This document shows, one piece after another, positions 22,669 through 34,367 of a stretch of DNA of 64,000 nucleotides (the stretch's first letter is position 1; every line of letters begins with the position of its first letter). Under the pieces are notes generated by a model. That model made no database searches. It was not told the DNA's origin and saw nothing but the letters and a program-made list of their open reading frames with translations. The translations under genes and the position numbers were made by a program. Source of the DNA: Gnetum montanum (lineage: Eukaryota > Streptophyta > Gnetopsida > Gnetales > Gnetaceae); contig MNCI01017633.1 of assembly GCA_015680685.1 (NCBI GenBank), forward strand, positions 210,816 through 274,815, in the 5' to 3' direction.

Positions 22669-24709
22669 CTATGGTCACAACACATCCAATGATTAGTATA
22701 TATAACATGTAACTTATAATATTTTGATACCTTGTCTTGTCAGTTAGTTACACTTAGGCTAAGGTTGGACTATGGTATATTGGTTATTTTAGAATTATTT
22801 TATTAATTTTTTAGTTCAAAGCATTACCAAAGCTAGTTGAAAGAGTTTAACTTTTGTAATTTAATTATTTTCATGTTGGTTTCTTTGTTAAACCTTTGTG
22901 GGAGTTAGAACATTTGGAAAAATATTCTATCAAAAACTTTAGGTTTGTGGGCCCCATGACTAAAAGCTTACATCGAGTAGCTACAAGGTCAAAGAACGAA
23001 GTGATTTGGACAAATGGTTAGGAAGATATAGCGTCTAGAAGGTTCTAGGCTTTGAAAACTACAAAAACTCCTTTGGCATTTGAAAGGAAATGTGAAAAAT
23101 TCAAAGTGTGAATACATATATATATACTATTTTTGTGCTACATCGATGAGGTCCCATATATAAGGTCTTGTATATGTAAGGGGTTTGTCGACAAGTACCC
23201 ATTTACCAAGGGTATAAAAAAAATTTCAACTTGAATTTCTCATAAAATACATAAAGTTTTTTGATGAAAGTGGGCTCCATGGAGTTCCAAAAAAGCTAAC
23301 TTGATGGAATCATCAAAGAGGATATTTGAAAGCTTAAAAATTGAAAAATTGAATGGAGAATGTGTTCATTGAAGAAATTTCCCTAAGGAGCACATAGTTG
23401 GATGCATTGAATATGGTGCACAAAGGTTTGAATTACGAGAATGTCTAAGGATGAGGTTCTTAACTAACCCAACCAAGAGATATGTAAGTGGGTTCTTCCC
23501 ATAGCAGGTACATGCCCTTTTTGCCCTTGCATAACCTCAACCCTAAGGAGTCCATGGGTCCCATAGGTGATTAATGGTTATGAAAGTTAAGGACCAAAAC
23601 GTGGATGAATCTACCTAAGAATTTAGGCATGTCAAATAAAGACATCGAACAAGGACATGAACATCGACAATGAGGTGAATCATGGAAAGAATAGATGGAT
23701 GAGAGAGAAAGTGGAATGGAGTTCCCGCTTAAGGTCACACAAAGTCCCTCATGGATTTTATGGTTAAATGACCTGATAAAATCCATCCTTAGTCCAGACC
23801 AAAACCAACCATGTTGAACGACTTTGTATCACCACTATAAGACCAGTTCACCTTTTTGAGACACAAGAGTGCTCCCAAAAATCACGCAAGAAGTGAGGAA
23901 AGGCCTTAGTTAGAGGGGATCTTCAAGCATGGGTAACATGTCATTCTAGTCCCATAACCAGTGCTTGTAGCCCATTATTCTATCTAAGGGGTGTGCTTTC
24001 AATTTCCATCATTTTTCATTTCATTTTTTCATTTATATTTATTTATTTATATTTTTTATTTTATCTTTTTTGTTTGGATGGGAACCACACTATGAAAAGA
24101 CTTATTTAAATTCTTGTTATTGGTCAACACGGAATGGTAAGAAATCCATGAAAACACTCATGCATCCAAGTAAGTAGGAGGGTATAGAGAGTATTGAGTC
24201 CCCTTGAAGTCATGCCCTATTTAAATTCTTGAATCCTTTCAAAGTCCAAAAACTACCAAGGTCATAAGTTCATTAAGGTTTTACTTGATGAAAAGGAACC
24301 TCATACTTCCAAAACAAGAAAAACCATAGAGTTTGTGGATGGGTGGATGTCATGGACTCACTACCTATTCCATGAAAAAAAAAACCATGTCTTAGTTATC
24401 AGTACCAAAATTCAAAAATAGAAACTAGACATTAGCAATCAAAAATAATAATACAAACCACCATTAACAATAGCTATAGCACCACTATTTCCTATTGGCA
24501 TAAGTCACTTTATTAGGAGAAATTTTAGAAAATCACACCCAAAACAAAGGAAATTATAAAAGAAAGTGTAAAATATTCAAAAAAAAATGTACTAATGATA
24601 GTGTAAAATAGGAAAAAACTATAAAACAAAAAGGTGTAAAATAAACAAAGTATAAAATAAAAGTGTGTAAAGTAAAAAAAATAGAAAAACTAAGGAGCCA
24701 CGTAATTGG
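22669..24709 (-). other. Spacer between integrase and ORF3, element E
   Basis: Homologous to the D spacer and to the A/B 3' region. AACCACACTATGAAAAGAC (24083-24101) is the reverse of the TGCATGGTGTGGTT block. Reversed GGTGTGCTTTCAATT and TAACCAGTGCTTGTAGCCC blocks lie at about 23940-24010. A U3-like TATA segment lies at 23105-23190. Confidence 0.6.
23105..23190 (-). promoter_or_regulatory. Candidate internal promoter of ORF3, element E
   Basis: The minus strand reads CATCGATGTAGCACAAAAATAGTATATATATG, about 440-560 bp before the ORF3 ATG. The same segment is in element D (48075-48114). It resembles the LTR promoter context ATTGATGTAG...GCAAAAACTATAAATA. Confidence 0.45.
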
Positions 24710-26199
24710 TTAGCACGGATGGTTATCTCCTTCACAACTAAGTTGGAAGGAGGAGATCTAAAAGATTAAGCAAGGTTGTCCATCTGATGAGCTATTCATT
24801 GCACTAGCTTACTTGGGCTCTTGGAAAGGTTTTATTTATTGAATGGTAATCAACTATTTTTTTACGCTCTTAGGTTCATAAATTAACATGGCCCCAAAAG
24901 AAAAAGTTTCATTAATTATATAAGGCCCCTCCCCCAATGTTTGAGAATTTGGTCATTGTGGAACATGTGTGGGGTTCTAGTAGAGGACCTTATCTACAGG
25001 TTGAAATTTGACTTTCTTTATTCTTAGGTCATGTCATTGCTTATTGAATGCCTTGTGCACTTTTTTCAATGATAGGGCCATTAATCAATTTTCATCTATC
25101 ATGTTAAGGTTGATTAATCATTCTTTTTGTGCTAGAGTTAGGTCAAGATCTAGGTCATAGGTTGTTGAAAGTATATAGAGTTCAGATTAAATACAAAGTA
25201 TTGTTAGTTTATTATACACCAACTCAAAGAGAGACTGGCCCACAAGGAGTTTCCATGTTAAGTAGTATGCCCAGAGGGAATCATTAACTTTTGTGCTCTA
25301 GTCTCTCCTATATTTGCTAATAGTTCTTATTAAGATCTTTGTAATCTCCCTATTAATAACCTCTACCTGACCATTGCCTTGGGGGTGGTAGGGTGTTGTT
25401 AATTTATGTTCAACCCCTAAGCGTTGCATGAGCTTACAAAAAGTGGTGCCTATGAAATGGGCTCCATTGTTAGAAATTAGTGCATGTAGCACCCCAAACC
25501 TATATAAAATGTGTTGTTGAAAAAAATAAGTAATAGTGGATGATGTACAGTTGATGACAACTACTACTTCTACCCATTTAGTATAGTAGTCAGCGACGAT
25601 GATGATGTATGCCTTTTCATTGAACATGGATGTGATGCAACCCAAGAAGTCTATGCCCCATATGTTAATGGATTTCAATGATTAGATCCATTATTGAGAT
25701 CCCTCCATTTGCATGTTCATCCCACCATCTTGTTGACAATGTTCATAAGATTAGACAAATTGGTGGGCATCCCTGAAGATTGTTGTCCAATAGTATCCTA
25801 CCATTAGGATTTTAATGATCATGTGTCTCCCTACATAGTGACCTCTACAAGGGCCCTCATGAGCATCTTGGAGAATGTGTAGTTAATCAGTATTAGGGAC
25901 ACACCAATGAACCAAGCCATCAGTGCACATCCTATAAAGGTGTCTATTGATTTTCATGAAGTGCTTAGCCTGAAGGAGAAACTATTGTTTCTTCCTATGG
26001 TCTAGATCTTGTGGCATCTCCTAAGTGAGAAGATACGTGAGGATTCCATCATACCATTTTGGTTTTGTAGGCACCTGGCCATTAATTGCTCCAACAAAGA
26101 GAATTTCATCAAAAAATTGGTTAAAGAGTGGGCTCTCCTCCTCTACCCAAAGAGATGGTTGATGATCACATTCCCAGTCCCCTTTCAATCTACCATCAT
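24710..26199 (-). pseudogene. Element E integrase (broken)
   Basis: A zinc-binding HHCC region near 25820-25900 includes HEGPCRGHY. The catalytic core is open for 126 codons (25678-25298) with GIDFLG (first Asp kept), ISNNGAHF (second catalytic Asp replaced by Asn) and TPYHPQGNGQVEV (Glu kept). A C-terminal GPY motif (EGPYII) lies near 24920. It would insert the cDNA. The frame ends in ISSFQLSCEGDNHPC-stop at 24710, the same terminal motif as in A, B and D. No chromodomain was seen. Confidence 0.78.
24721..24736 (-). other. Internal polypurine-tract-like site of element E, eroded
   Basis: The minus strand reads TGTGAAGGAGATAACC, aligned with CATGGGGGAGATGGCC of A, B and D. Differences are mostly G-to-A. 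Confidence 0.35.
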
Positions 26200-26739
26200 A
26201 AGATCAAATTTCTACAAGATCACCATGCACTGTATGACACAAGGGCTCATCATTGGCTTGTTCATTAGGAAGTGAATGGCACTGTAGTCAATGTGTACAA
26301 ACACTTTATACCCAAGCACATAGTGCCTGAACTTTTTCAAAGCATACACCATTGTCATTAGTTCTTTCTTTGTTGTGGTGTAATTAAGCTATGCACCCAC
26401 AATGCTTTGGCTTGTGTGGTGGATGTAATATGGATGTTTCTAATTATCCAACTACATCAACATGGATCCTAAGGCATAATTTGATGCATCCATCATGATA
26501 TGAAATAGTTTGAACTAATCAAGTGCTCATAGAATTGGATTTTTTAAGAGCTTCTCCTTCAACCATTGGAATGCATTTTCACGTTCCTTGATCTAAACAA
26601 ATGGAGCATCTTTCTTTGTTAGCTCATACAACAATTTTGTGATCTTATAAAAATTCTCTATGAATCACTAATAGTAACTAGTGTGCCCAAGAAATGACCA
26701 AACATCTTTAACTATTTTTGGTTGATGGGTTATTCCTTG
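26200..26739 (-). pseudogene. Element E RNase H (broken)
   Basis: Minus-strand fragments read YALKKFRHYVLGYKVFVH near 26290-26350, matching the RNase H of element D (YALEKFRHYVLGYKVFVH at about 44850-44900). The domain removes the RNA template. The frame is interrupted by stops and boundaries are approximate. Confidence 0.65.
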
Positions 26740-27689
26740 GATGAGCTTTATCTTTTCAGGGTCTACCTCAATCCCTGCTTGTGAAATTTTGTGCCCTACG
26801 ACTATGCACTCTTAGATCATTGTTTCTTTTGCTAATTGAGCCACAGGTTTGTCTCCACACATCTTTTTAATACTTTCTTAAGGCAATCCAAGACTTGCTT
26901 GAATGTAGCGCCATAAGTGGAAAAGTCATTCATGAAGATTCTATCCCACTACCAACTTGTTGCTAAAAGATGCTCAAAACCAAGTGTTGAAATGTGGTAG
27001 GAGCATTGCACAAACCAAAAGGTATCTTTCAATATGCAAAAGTCCCCCAGGGACTCATGAATATAATTTTGGCCTAATTCTTTGGTGTAAACTGAATTTG
27101 GTTATAGCCACTATAACCATCCAGAAAGCTATAATAGCAATATCCATAAATGGTGTCCAACACTTGATTAACAAATGGTAACAAAAAATGATTTTTGAAT
27201 GTTACCATGTTCAACAACCTAAAATCAATACAAACCTACCACTTTCCACTTTTCTTTGGCATAATCACAAGTGGGCTAACCCACTCACTATCTACAATAG
27301 GATAAATGAACCTCACCTTGAAGAGTTATTCTATCTTCTCCTTGATGATTTTCTTTAATTTGAGGTTCAACTACTACTATGGCTACTTCCTTGGCTTCAT
27401 GGTTAGATTGGTATAGATATGGTGTTGGCCTACTCGTTGATCAACCCTAGTGAGTTTTGGATATGACAAAGCAAAGGTTGTTAGCCATCTATTAATCACT
27501 TTCAATAGTTTCTCTTTTTTTTAAGAGAAATTTTAGCATGTGAGGCTCTCAATCGATTCCATACAAATTGTGCTACACTCAGAATTAATTGTCAACCAGT
27601 GGGTGCCCTCTTGTTTTGTGGCTACTATGTACATGCACCTTTGAATATTTGCCTCATTTGCATACTACCTGCATGCAAAAATAGGTGTT
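26740..27689 (-). pseudogene. Element E reverse transcriptase (broken)
   Basis: The minus strand carries FLDGYSGYNQI near 27090-27125 and IFMNDFSTYGATF at about 26905-26940, where the catalytic FMDD has become FMND. Compared with D, about 200 bp of the PR-RT linker is missing upstream (around 27545). Stops and the Asp-to-Asn change make it inactive. Confidence 0.75.
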
Positions 27690-28149
27690 CTTTTCATGAA
27701 CTAGAGTTTTTGCATGTAGTTGCACCCTGTATTATTGTACATGATGCATGGAACCCATTTCTTCTCAATCTTTCCGAATACATTTTTCTTTGAGGTTTCT
27801 AGGAAAAGATCTTTGATGCTCATTCTTGCATCAACAGTACTTAGCCATGCCCTTTTCATAATGATTGAAAAATCCTCCTTGTGGTTTTCAACTTTGATTA
27901 CTAGAAATTCAATAGGATAAGACCACCCATAGATAGTAATCATAATATTTTCTACAAATTCCAATGGAATAGTGATAGACTAGCCTACTACTTCTAATCT
28001 GATATTGCACTTCTTGAGAGGCAGTAGGTTTTAGGAAATATACATCTTATGGGAAATCATATTAACACTGAAACCTGAATCTAGAAGAGCTTTGCATGAT
28101 TTATTCCCAGTAATCTACAAATAGATAAGGTGACTTCTAGGATCGACTA
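27690..28149 (-). pseudogene. Element E aspartic protease (broken)
   Basis: Catalytic LLDSGFSVNMIS with an intact DSG (28081-28073 on the minus strand), then IPLEFVENIMITIYGWSYP and FSIIMKRAWLSTVDA, where the conserved G of IIMGRAWL is K. It processes the gag-pol polyprotein. The 87-codon stretch at 27964-27701 is open; the part before it has stops. Confidence 0.72.
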
Positions 28150-30660
28150 ATTTCCTATAAAGGTTGCTAGCCCAGATCTAGTCAGATACAACATGAGTTA
28201 ACATAATAGGGCAGATCTTGGGAGGCATTTGTTTTGAAGGACTCTCAATTCAATGATTTGCATAGGATAAGGAAGGAGTAGGATGACTAGCCACATGAGT
28301 TTGCACGGGCTTAGGAGGATTGTCAGGTCAAAAGAATGATTGTTTGTAAGATGTAGGTTTTGAACCACTCAATTGATTAATCGGTTGTAGATTAATGATC
28401 CTTGTAGTATTATGTTATTGTGGCTAACCTAGAAGCTCACCCTGCATGGATGGAGTAGGTAGTAGCTATGTTGAGGGTGGAGGAACAGGTGTAGACACAT
28501 GATAAGGGTACAAATGGAATATGAGATCCCCCCTAGGAGTTCAAGAATGAGTTTGGTGATATTCAGAAGGATGGTAGTTATACTTGAAAGAATAAATATG
28601 ACTGGAATAGTCACATGGAGACATGGATTACTGAACATATTACCCATATGGATCTGGCTACCTATAAGGGTACTACTACCATGGTGGTGGTATCCCCCAT
28701 GACTATGGTTATTACCACTATTAATACTGCTCAAATGGTTATGGTGGAGTTTCACTTGGATAATAAGGTTGTTTCTAGTGGAACTGATTAGGATTTCCTT
28801 GAGGACAAGGCAATCTCTCGATGTTTTCCTTTTAATAGTCATGGATTCATAGCATACACCCTAGATTCCTATAAGTGTGATACAATAAGGCAACATCCCT
28901 TAGGATGTTCATAGTGGCAAATGTCACACCCACCATCATCAAAATTCAATCTCCACAACTTCTTCTACTATAGAAACTTTGCCCTTGCCTCTTTGGTAAG
29001 CATGTTTAGCTTATTTCCACCTCCTATAGTCACAATCACTACTCTACTCTCTTGATTCTTTTGTGATTTTATAGTCTGAAATTTTTCATCCAATGAATCC
29101 CACATTTTATCTACCTTAGCCAAAATTTCAGACATAGATTTTTGCATCAACAAAGTATTTCATTACACCACCTCATCAAGAGTGATTCCTCCTCACCGTC
29201 ACACAAGCATACCTCCTTCTTTCTAAGGGAAGGATCCTTGTTATATTCTTATGCACTTTTGCATTTCCTCAACTCTCCTTCTTCTTTTGCTACCTACTCA
29301 ATAAAATTTTGTATTTGATGGGCTCTTAATTCCAATAGTCTTCCTTAGGCATAGACCCCAAGGGTCCTTCATGTTTCTGAGCAAATCCCATCTATGATGT
29401 GGAGAATTTTTTTTCTCTAAGAGTAACCATGGCTAGGGCATCAATGTAATAATGAGTAATATCTACCCATGGCAGCATCCAAGAGTTCATGTGTTCCCTA
29501 CTTCCATCCTTGGATTTTCCTTTGTATGTTTAACACTCTAAAGTAGGTCTTATAATTGTCATTAAATAGTTCAAGCATTATACTCCATCAACGGATTGAC
29601 TTTGGTTCCAAAGACTAGTACTAACTTTTTACTTCCTTGATGAGTATTCTAGGAAATAGCTTGAGCTTTTGCTAATCATTTTCAATATTTTTTAAGGCAC
29701 AAGCATCATGAAAGGCTTGCAAATGCATTTGAGAATCTGAGTTATATCCCCCCTCAAATCTAGGGACATTGTTCATGGCTAGCCGCTTGATTTGACTATC
29801 TTTCACATACCTAGTAAGAATTTTGATAGCCTCTACAATGTTCAACATATTTCAAGTGGTTAGTAGAGGTTCATTGTCATGATCTTGATGATGCTTATGA
29901 TGTCCTCTACCATCCCTTAGTTCATAGTGGTTTCTACGATTATCATTGTTGTCCCACTACCTATGGTTCTTTTCATATTTGGAGGAGGAAGCTAATCTAG
30001 ATGAAGAGGGTGAAGATGGAGGAGGACTACCACCACTATGGTGTCTACCACTACCTCTCCATTTTTCATGACCACAATCCTTAGATTTATCATCATTATG
30101 CTTGTCTAAGTTCCTACTTCGACTCTCTTTATTAAAGCTCCCACAACCATGGGACTCACTATTACCATAGCCTAGCTTGTTAATTACTAATTTAGGATTT
30201 GGATTTAACTTCCCTTCACCAGAGTCAAGAGGTGAAGAGTCTGCATGTTGAGAACCCTCAAAAAGAATTTCCTCATCATCCTTTTGATCTAGTAGGAATA
30301 AGGGATTAGTGAATTATTTCCTCTTCATGGCTTCATGGTGCTTTTCCTATTGCTAGTCTCATTTGCATTATGTCTTAGTGGGATAGTAGTCCTAGAATTC
30401 ATGATCTTCCATAACGTGCTCTCTGTGAAGCCTTAATGCCCAACCTTGTAAGAGTTTGGAGTAGCATCTTGGAAATAGATTGATCATGTGGCAATACAAT
30501 GTTCCTCTGCATGTCTAACCATTACATATATTCATCCTAATGGAGGACGTAAGTGAAATTGGATGCAAACTCATCAGGATGAGTGTACACCACTTTGCAT
30601 TCTTGTGGTACTGTTGACTTAGAATTGTCTTGCATATGTGAAGAAGAAGAAATTTTTGTT
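28150..30660 (-). pseudogene. gag: Element E gag (broken)
   Basis: From high to low coordinate: the N-terminal HPDE motif (about 30565-30585), a basic Ser/His/Arg-rich linker (about 29950-30150), the capsid region (about 29250-29850), a C-terminal capsid tail (29153-28968), a complete zinc knuckle CDICHYEHPKGCC (CX2CX3HX3C, 28888-28928) and a Pro/His/Ser-rich linker to the protease. Frames are broken throughout. Same architecture as D, A and B. Confidence 0.72.
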
Positions 30661-30792
30661 AGAAATAGTTTCTTGGTGTGCTTATAGTATAGTTTTAATT
30701 AATTGTTATGATTTAACTTTGTTGTATTTTTTCAACAATGTTGAGTAATTTTCACTAATCTTATATTGATAGTATATGGTACTAGCTAAGAA

Positions 30793-30810
30793 TTTTTGGC
30801 AACAACACCA
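30793..30810 (-). other. Primer-binding site of element E, tRNA-Asp type, eroded
   Basis: The minus strand reads TGGTGTTGTTGCCAAAAA, one base inside the 5' LTR. Against TGGCGCCGTTGCCGGGGA the differences are all C-to-T or G-to-A. Confidence 0.6.
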
Positions 30811-30811
30811 A

Positions 30812-31709
30812 TGATAAGTGGCGAGGTACTCCTACACCCAACCATACAAATCACTAAGGTGTTCACATGTAATCTGGTCGAATTCCATGGATTCCTAGTG
30901 TTCTCATACATAAGATTCAATCTAGAAGTTCATGGAACAATTTTTGTCATCCCAACTACCCTTGTGAGGCTCAATTATATGGTTAAGTATAATTGAGGCA
31001 CATTATTTTTATTATTTTATATTTTTTTCACCTAAGGTTGGTAATAGATTGAGAATAAATTAATTAACTAGTTTAACTAATTTAATTGATAATTAATAAC
31101 CAACTATCCTAACATAAGCATATGATCCCACTTTCTATACACATCCTGAACACATACAACACTACTGGACAACCAAGCATTAAGCATTACTAGGATTACC
31201 AAGTGTTATACATATACTCGAAGTGGTCGTACTTATGTATGCTAGTCTATTTCACTTAATTAATTACTTAATGTATTAATCATCTTAGTGTAATTAATCA
31301 CTTAATTAATGAAAATAATAAATACATAAATAAATCATTAAGCTAGTCCAAGTGTTGTAGGGTTTATCAAAAATCTCGTCTTTATTACTGCACACACGAT
31401 GGTGCTCAAGTACAACAATGCTTAAATAAAAATATGTACACTCCTTGACTCCTTCTACAAGCACATAGAAAATTATTCTATCTCTTACGAAAATAAAATG
31501 CAAGAGTTTTGCTAGCAACTGAAATTCTAACTCTCCATTAACATGGTTGTGGTATCGTATTTATAGACCTACTAGGGTGCCACATTAATGGGTACACATC
31601 AACATGGGAAACCCTATGTCAACGAGATCCCGTCAACAGGGTCACGTCAATAGGATCTCGTTAATGGGGTCATGTTGACAGCATCTAGTTGACCAAAGAC
31701 TCTTCATCA
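30812..31709 (-). repeat. Element E 5' LTR
   Basis: Read on the minus strand it starts TGATGAAGAG and ends CCACTTATCA, 898 bp. It is homologous to the D LTRs (AAGTGGTCGTAC, GTTTATCAAAAATCTCGTCTTTATT reversed). The U3 part (31570-31695) holds imperfect 17-18-bp units of the form (C/T)(G/A)TCAACAGGGTC. The first 400 bp on the plus strand are those missing from the other LTR. Confidence 0.85.
31558..31565 (-). promoter_or_regulatory. TATA box, element E 5' LTR
   Basis: TATAAATA on the minus strand, just downstream of the short U3 repeat units. Confidence 0.6.
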
Positions 31710-32155
31710 GTTAGAACCTAGTTTGTGTCTTTGTCTTCTTCTAATGGTTGTGGATCACCAAAAAGGAAGGTTATCCCATGATGTTGATGATAAGGTAAGG
31801 TATCTTCATAACTTTCTTCAAATTTTCTAAAAGCTTAATAATATTATATGGACTATGTATAAGTAAAAGCATTTATCTTTTAAATTACAATTATGTTTTC
31901 ATTCATAACATATTATCCTAGATAAGTTTTGATTACTAAAATGAAAAAATTGGTATTTTGATTTTCAAATGGTTTATTTTGTTGATCAAAGTTGGTAACC
32001 ACATGTTTATAGAAAGGTTCTCTAAGTATAATAACATATTTATATTTTTTTTAATAGAAATTAGTAATTCTAAAAAATATAATCTAAATAATCCTCCAAC
32101 TAGGCACCACAAGTTCGAGATAACAAAACACCATAGGTTAGTTGCATATTAAGTA

Positions 32156-33960
32156 CTAAAATATTAGTGTAGCATGTAAAACTAGAATTTTTTTTAGTTG
32201 CATTTTCACTTCTTTTAAGGATCCTACTATAGGTTCTTCGGTTTCATCAAGGTGGATGACAGTTCTTGTTTGGGGGATCATTTGAGCTCCTAACATTTTA
32301 CAAACATCTAATGGCATGAAACTAATAGTTGTACCAGAATCCATCAAGCAATCATAAACATTTCTACCTAAAATAATCAACATTATTAGAAAACGAGGCT
32401 GATCTTTCTTCGTTAACATGAAATTGCTCAAATTTTGTATTGATAAAGCATTATGAAACTTCACAAAATGAAATTTTTTTTTAGTTGTTGGAGATTTTTC
32501 TTTGTTGGTTTCAGGCATATGAACTATATTTTGAATCACATCTTTCATTTCATTAAAATGTAGAAGATCATACATTGTAATGTTAGCTTTAACTCTTTTT
32601 AAATCTTCAACTAATTTATAGGATTTTTGTTCATCTCTAATTTCATGTTGACATGATTTTCTTCTAAATATAGAAGGTGGGTTTGATTGTTGCTGAATAT
32701 TCAGTTGAGATTGTCCCATTTGGTTCTTTGTGTTATTTTGACTAGAAACTCTTTTGTTCAAAGGTGTATAAGTATTATTCTTATTTTGTTGTTGAAGGGT
32801 ATTTATAAAGTCAATAATTCTATGATGGCAAGTGTTGTATGGGTTGGAATCATTTACCATCACATGTTCACATGAATTAACTTCTTCATTATCCTTTTCA
32901 TGAGAGATATTAAGAACCATAATTCGGGCTTTGTTAGTTTATTGATTTTAGGAACTATCACCATATAGAGCTAAGAAGTGTGGGTATATTTTCTCCAAAT
33001 TTTGTTTAGTGTTATAAAGGTGACAATAATCATCATTCATTGATATGCTTGGTGTTTTAGTTTCTATATGAATCTTGTTGATATTTCACTTTAGTTCAAC
33101 TACTTCGTTTAAAAGTTTTGAAGTGAAGTTAATATTTGGGTAATTTGATTCTATTGGTTTTCTAGTTGATTAGTTAATCAATTAAGAGTAAACATTCCAT
33201 TTGGATTTATGATGGTAAAATGAAAAAGAAGTAGGATTTTGAAAATAGTTGTTTGTTAGTTGGGTTGTTGCAAGGAAATAGTGTTTAAAAAATAATATTA
33301 TTCAATGAGAAGGTCTGTAAAGAAAAGAGACTATATGACCTATGATTACTAATACTAATCATCCAAAATTGAGTTTCAAGGCTATCCATTAAGGTAATAT
33401 GTTCTAGTTCAACAACTTTAGTCATTTCTCCTTACAATTCTATGATGTTGTGATCAAATTTGATGGCATAGGCAAAGAATAGATCAATGATAAAGAGGTA
33501 AAAGTGGACGTATATCATTTGGCACATAAGTTAGTTGATGAAGAAATCTTAAATTATAGTCATAAACATTTTGTCTAAATAGTTTTCTTAGACTTGTAAA
33601 ATTGCTTAAGGCTAAGGAAAGACTAGTAAACTTATCAAATTGAAGTAAAAACTTATTTCCAAAGTCTATCCATGAATTAATGGAAGAATTAGAAAGCATT
33701 AGAAATCATTGTGTGGCTTTACTTTAAAAAGTAGTCATAAAGACTCTACATGCTATGTCATTTTCAATAATATTGTAGATGCTTAGCAGGATTTCAAAGT
33801 ATTATACATGTTGATGTGCATCACTAGTAGGAGATGTAGGATTGAAAAAAAAATTAATATTTTTGAAGAGATTTAGGAATGGCATGATAGTTCATAAAAT
33901 TGAAGGGATTACTAACTAAAGGAGCCAAGGGTGGATTGGCTACCATCTTAGTTCTACTTT
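32156..33960 (-). pseudogene. gag: Element F gag and protease (broken)
   Basis: A gag core reads SINSWIDFGNKFLLQFD and NVYDYNLRFLHQL (33699-33484), a typical gypsy capsid pattern (SI-x-SW-x-x-F ... L-x-x-F ... E-x-x-x-D-x-x-LR). A 254-codon open stretch (32920-32156) follows: a hydrophilic linker rich in Asn/Gln/Lys, then an aspartic protease with LMDSGTTISFMPLDVC (DSG intact). No zinc knuckle was seen. Reading on, the element E insertion at 31709 interrupts the frame before RT. Confidence 0.72.
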
Positions 33961-34367
33961 TTCTCAAGATAAAAGTTGAAAAATGTGAAGCTAGTTGTTT
34001 TCTTTGAGTGAAATGATGAGTAGCAAGTCAATTTAGGTCATGGATAATAGATCTTATATAAATTTTTCTATGAAAACTCTCTTCATTCATAAATAAAACA
34101 TATAAGAAGTAAAATATTGATAGTTTTAAAGTAGGAAAATAAAAATTTTATTTAAGTAAAGAATATAGTTATGAGAATAAATATAAAAGATAGAATATTT
34201 AATTTAAACTTTAAGAAAAGTAAACCTAAAAGAAATAGACATATAATGATAATAAAATTTGAACAGACCAACTCACAAAGTTAGAACTAAGGCAAAGAGA
34301 ATCAAATGAAACCAAAAGAGAAAAAAATAGAAAATAGGCCTTCCTTCTAACATCAGAAAAAGGGAAT

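Larger units (their letters stand above)
19200..31709 (-). mobile_element. Element E: autonomous-type Ty3/gypsy element with ORF3, nested in F
   Basis: Read on the minus strand: 5' LTR 31709-30812, tRNA-Asp-type PBS, gag, PR, RT, RNase H, integrase, spacer, ORF3, PPT, 3' LTR from 19662. The order and sequence match element D. The 3' LTR stops at about 19200, some 400 bp short, where F pol coding sequence resumes. A deletion therefore removed its outer part together with the expected target-site duplication. It interrupts F between protease and RT, so E inserted after F. Confidence 0.85.
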
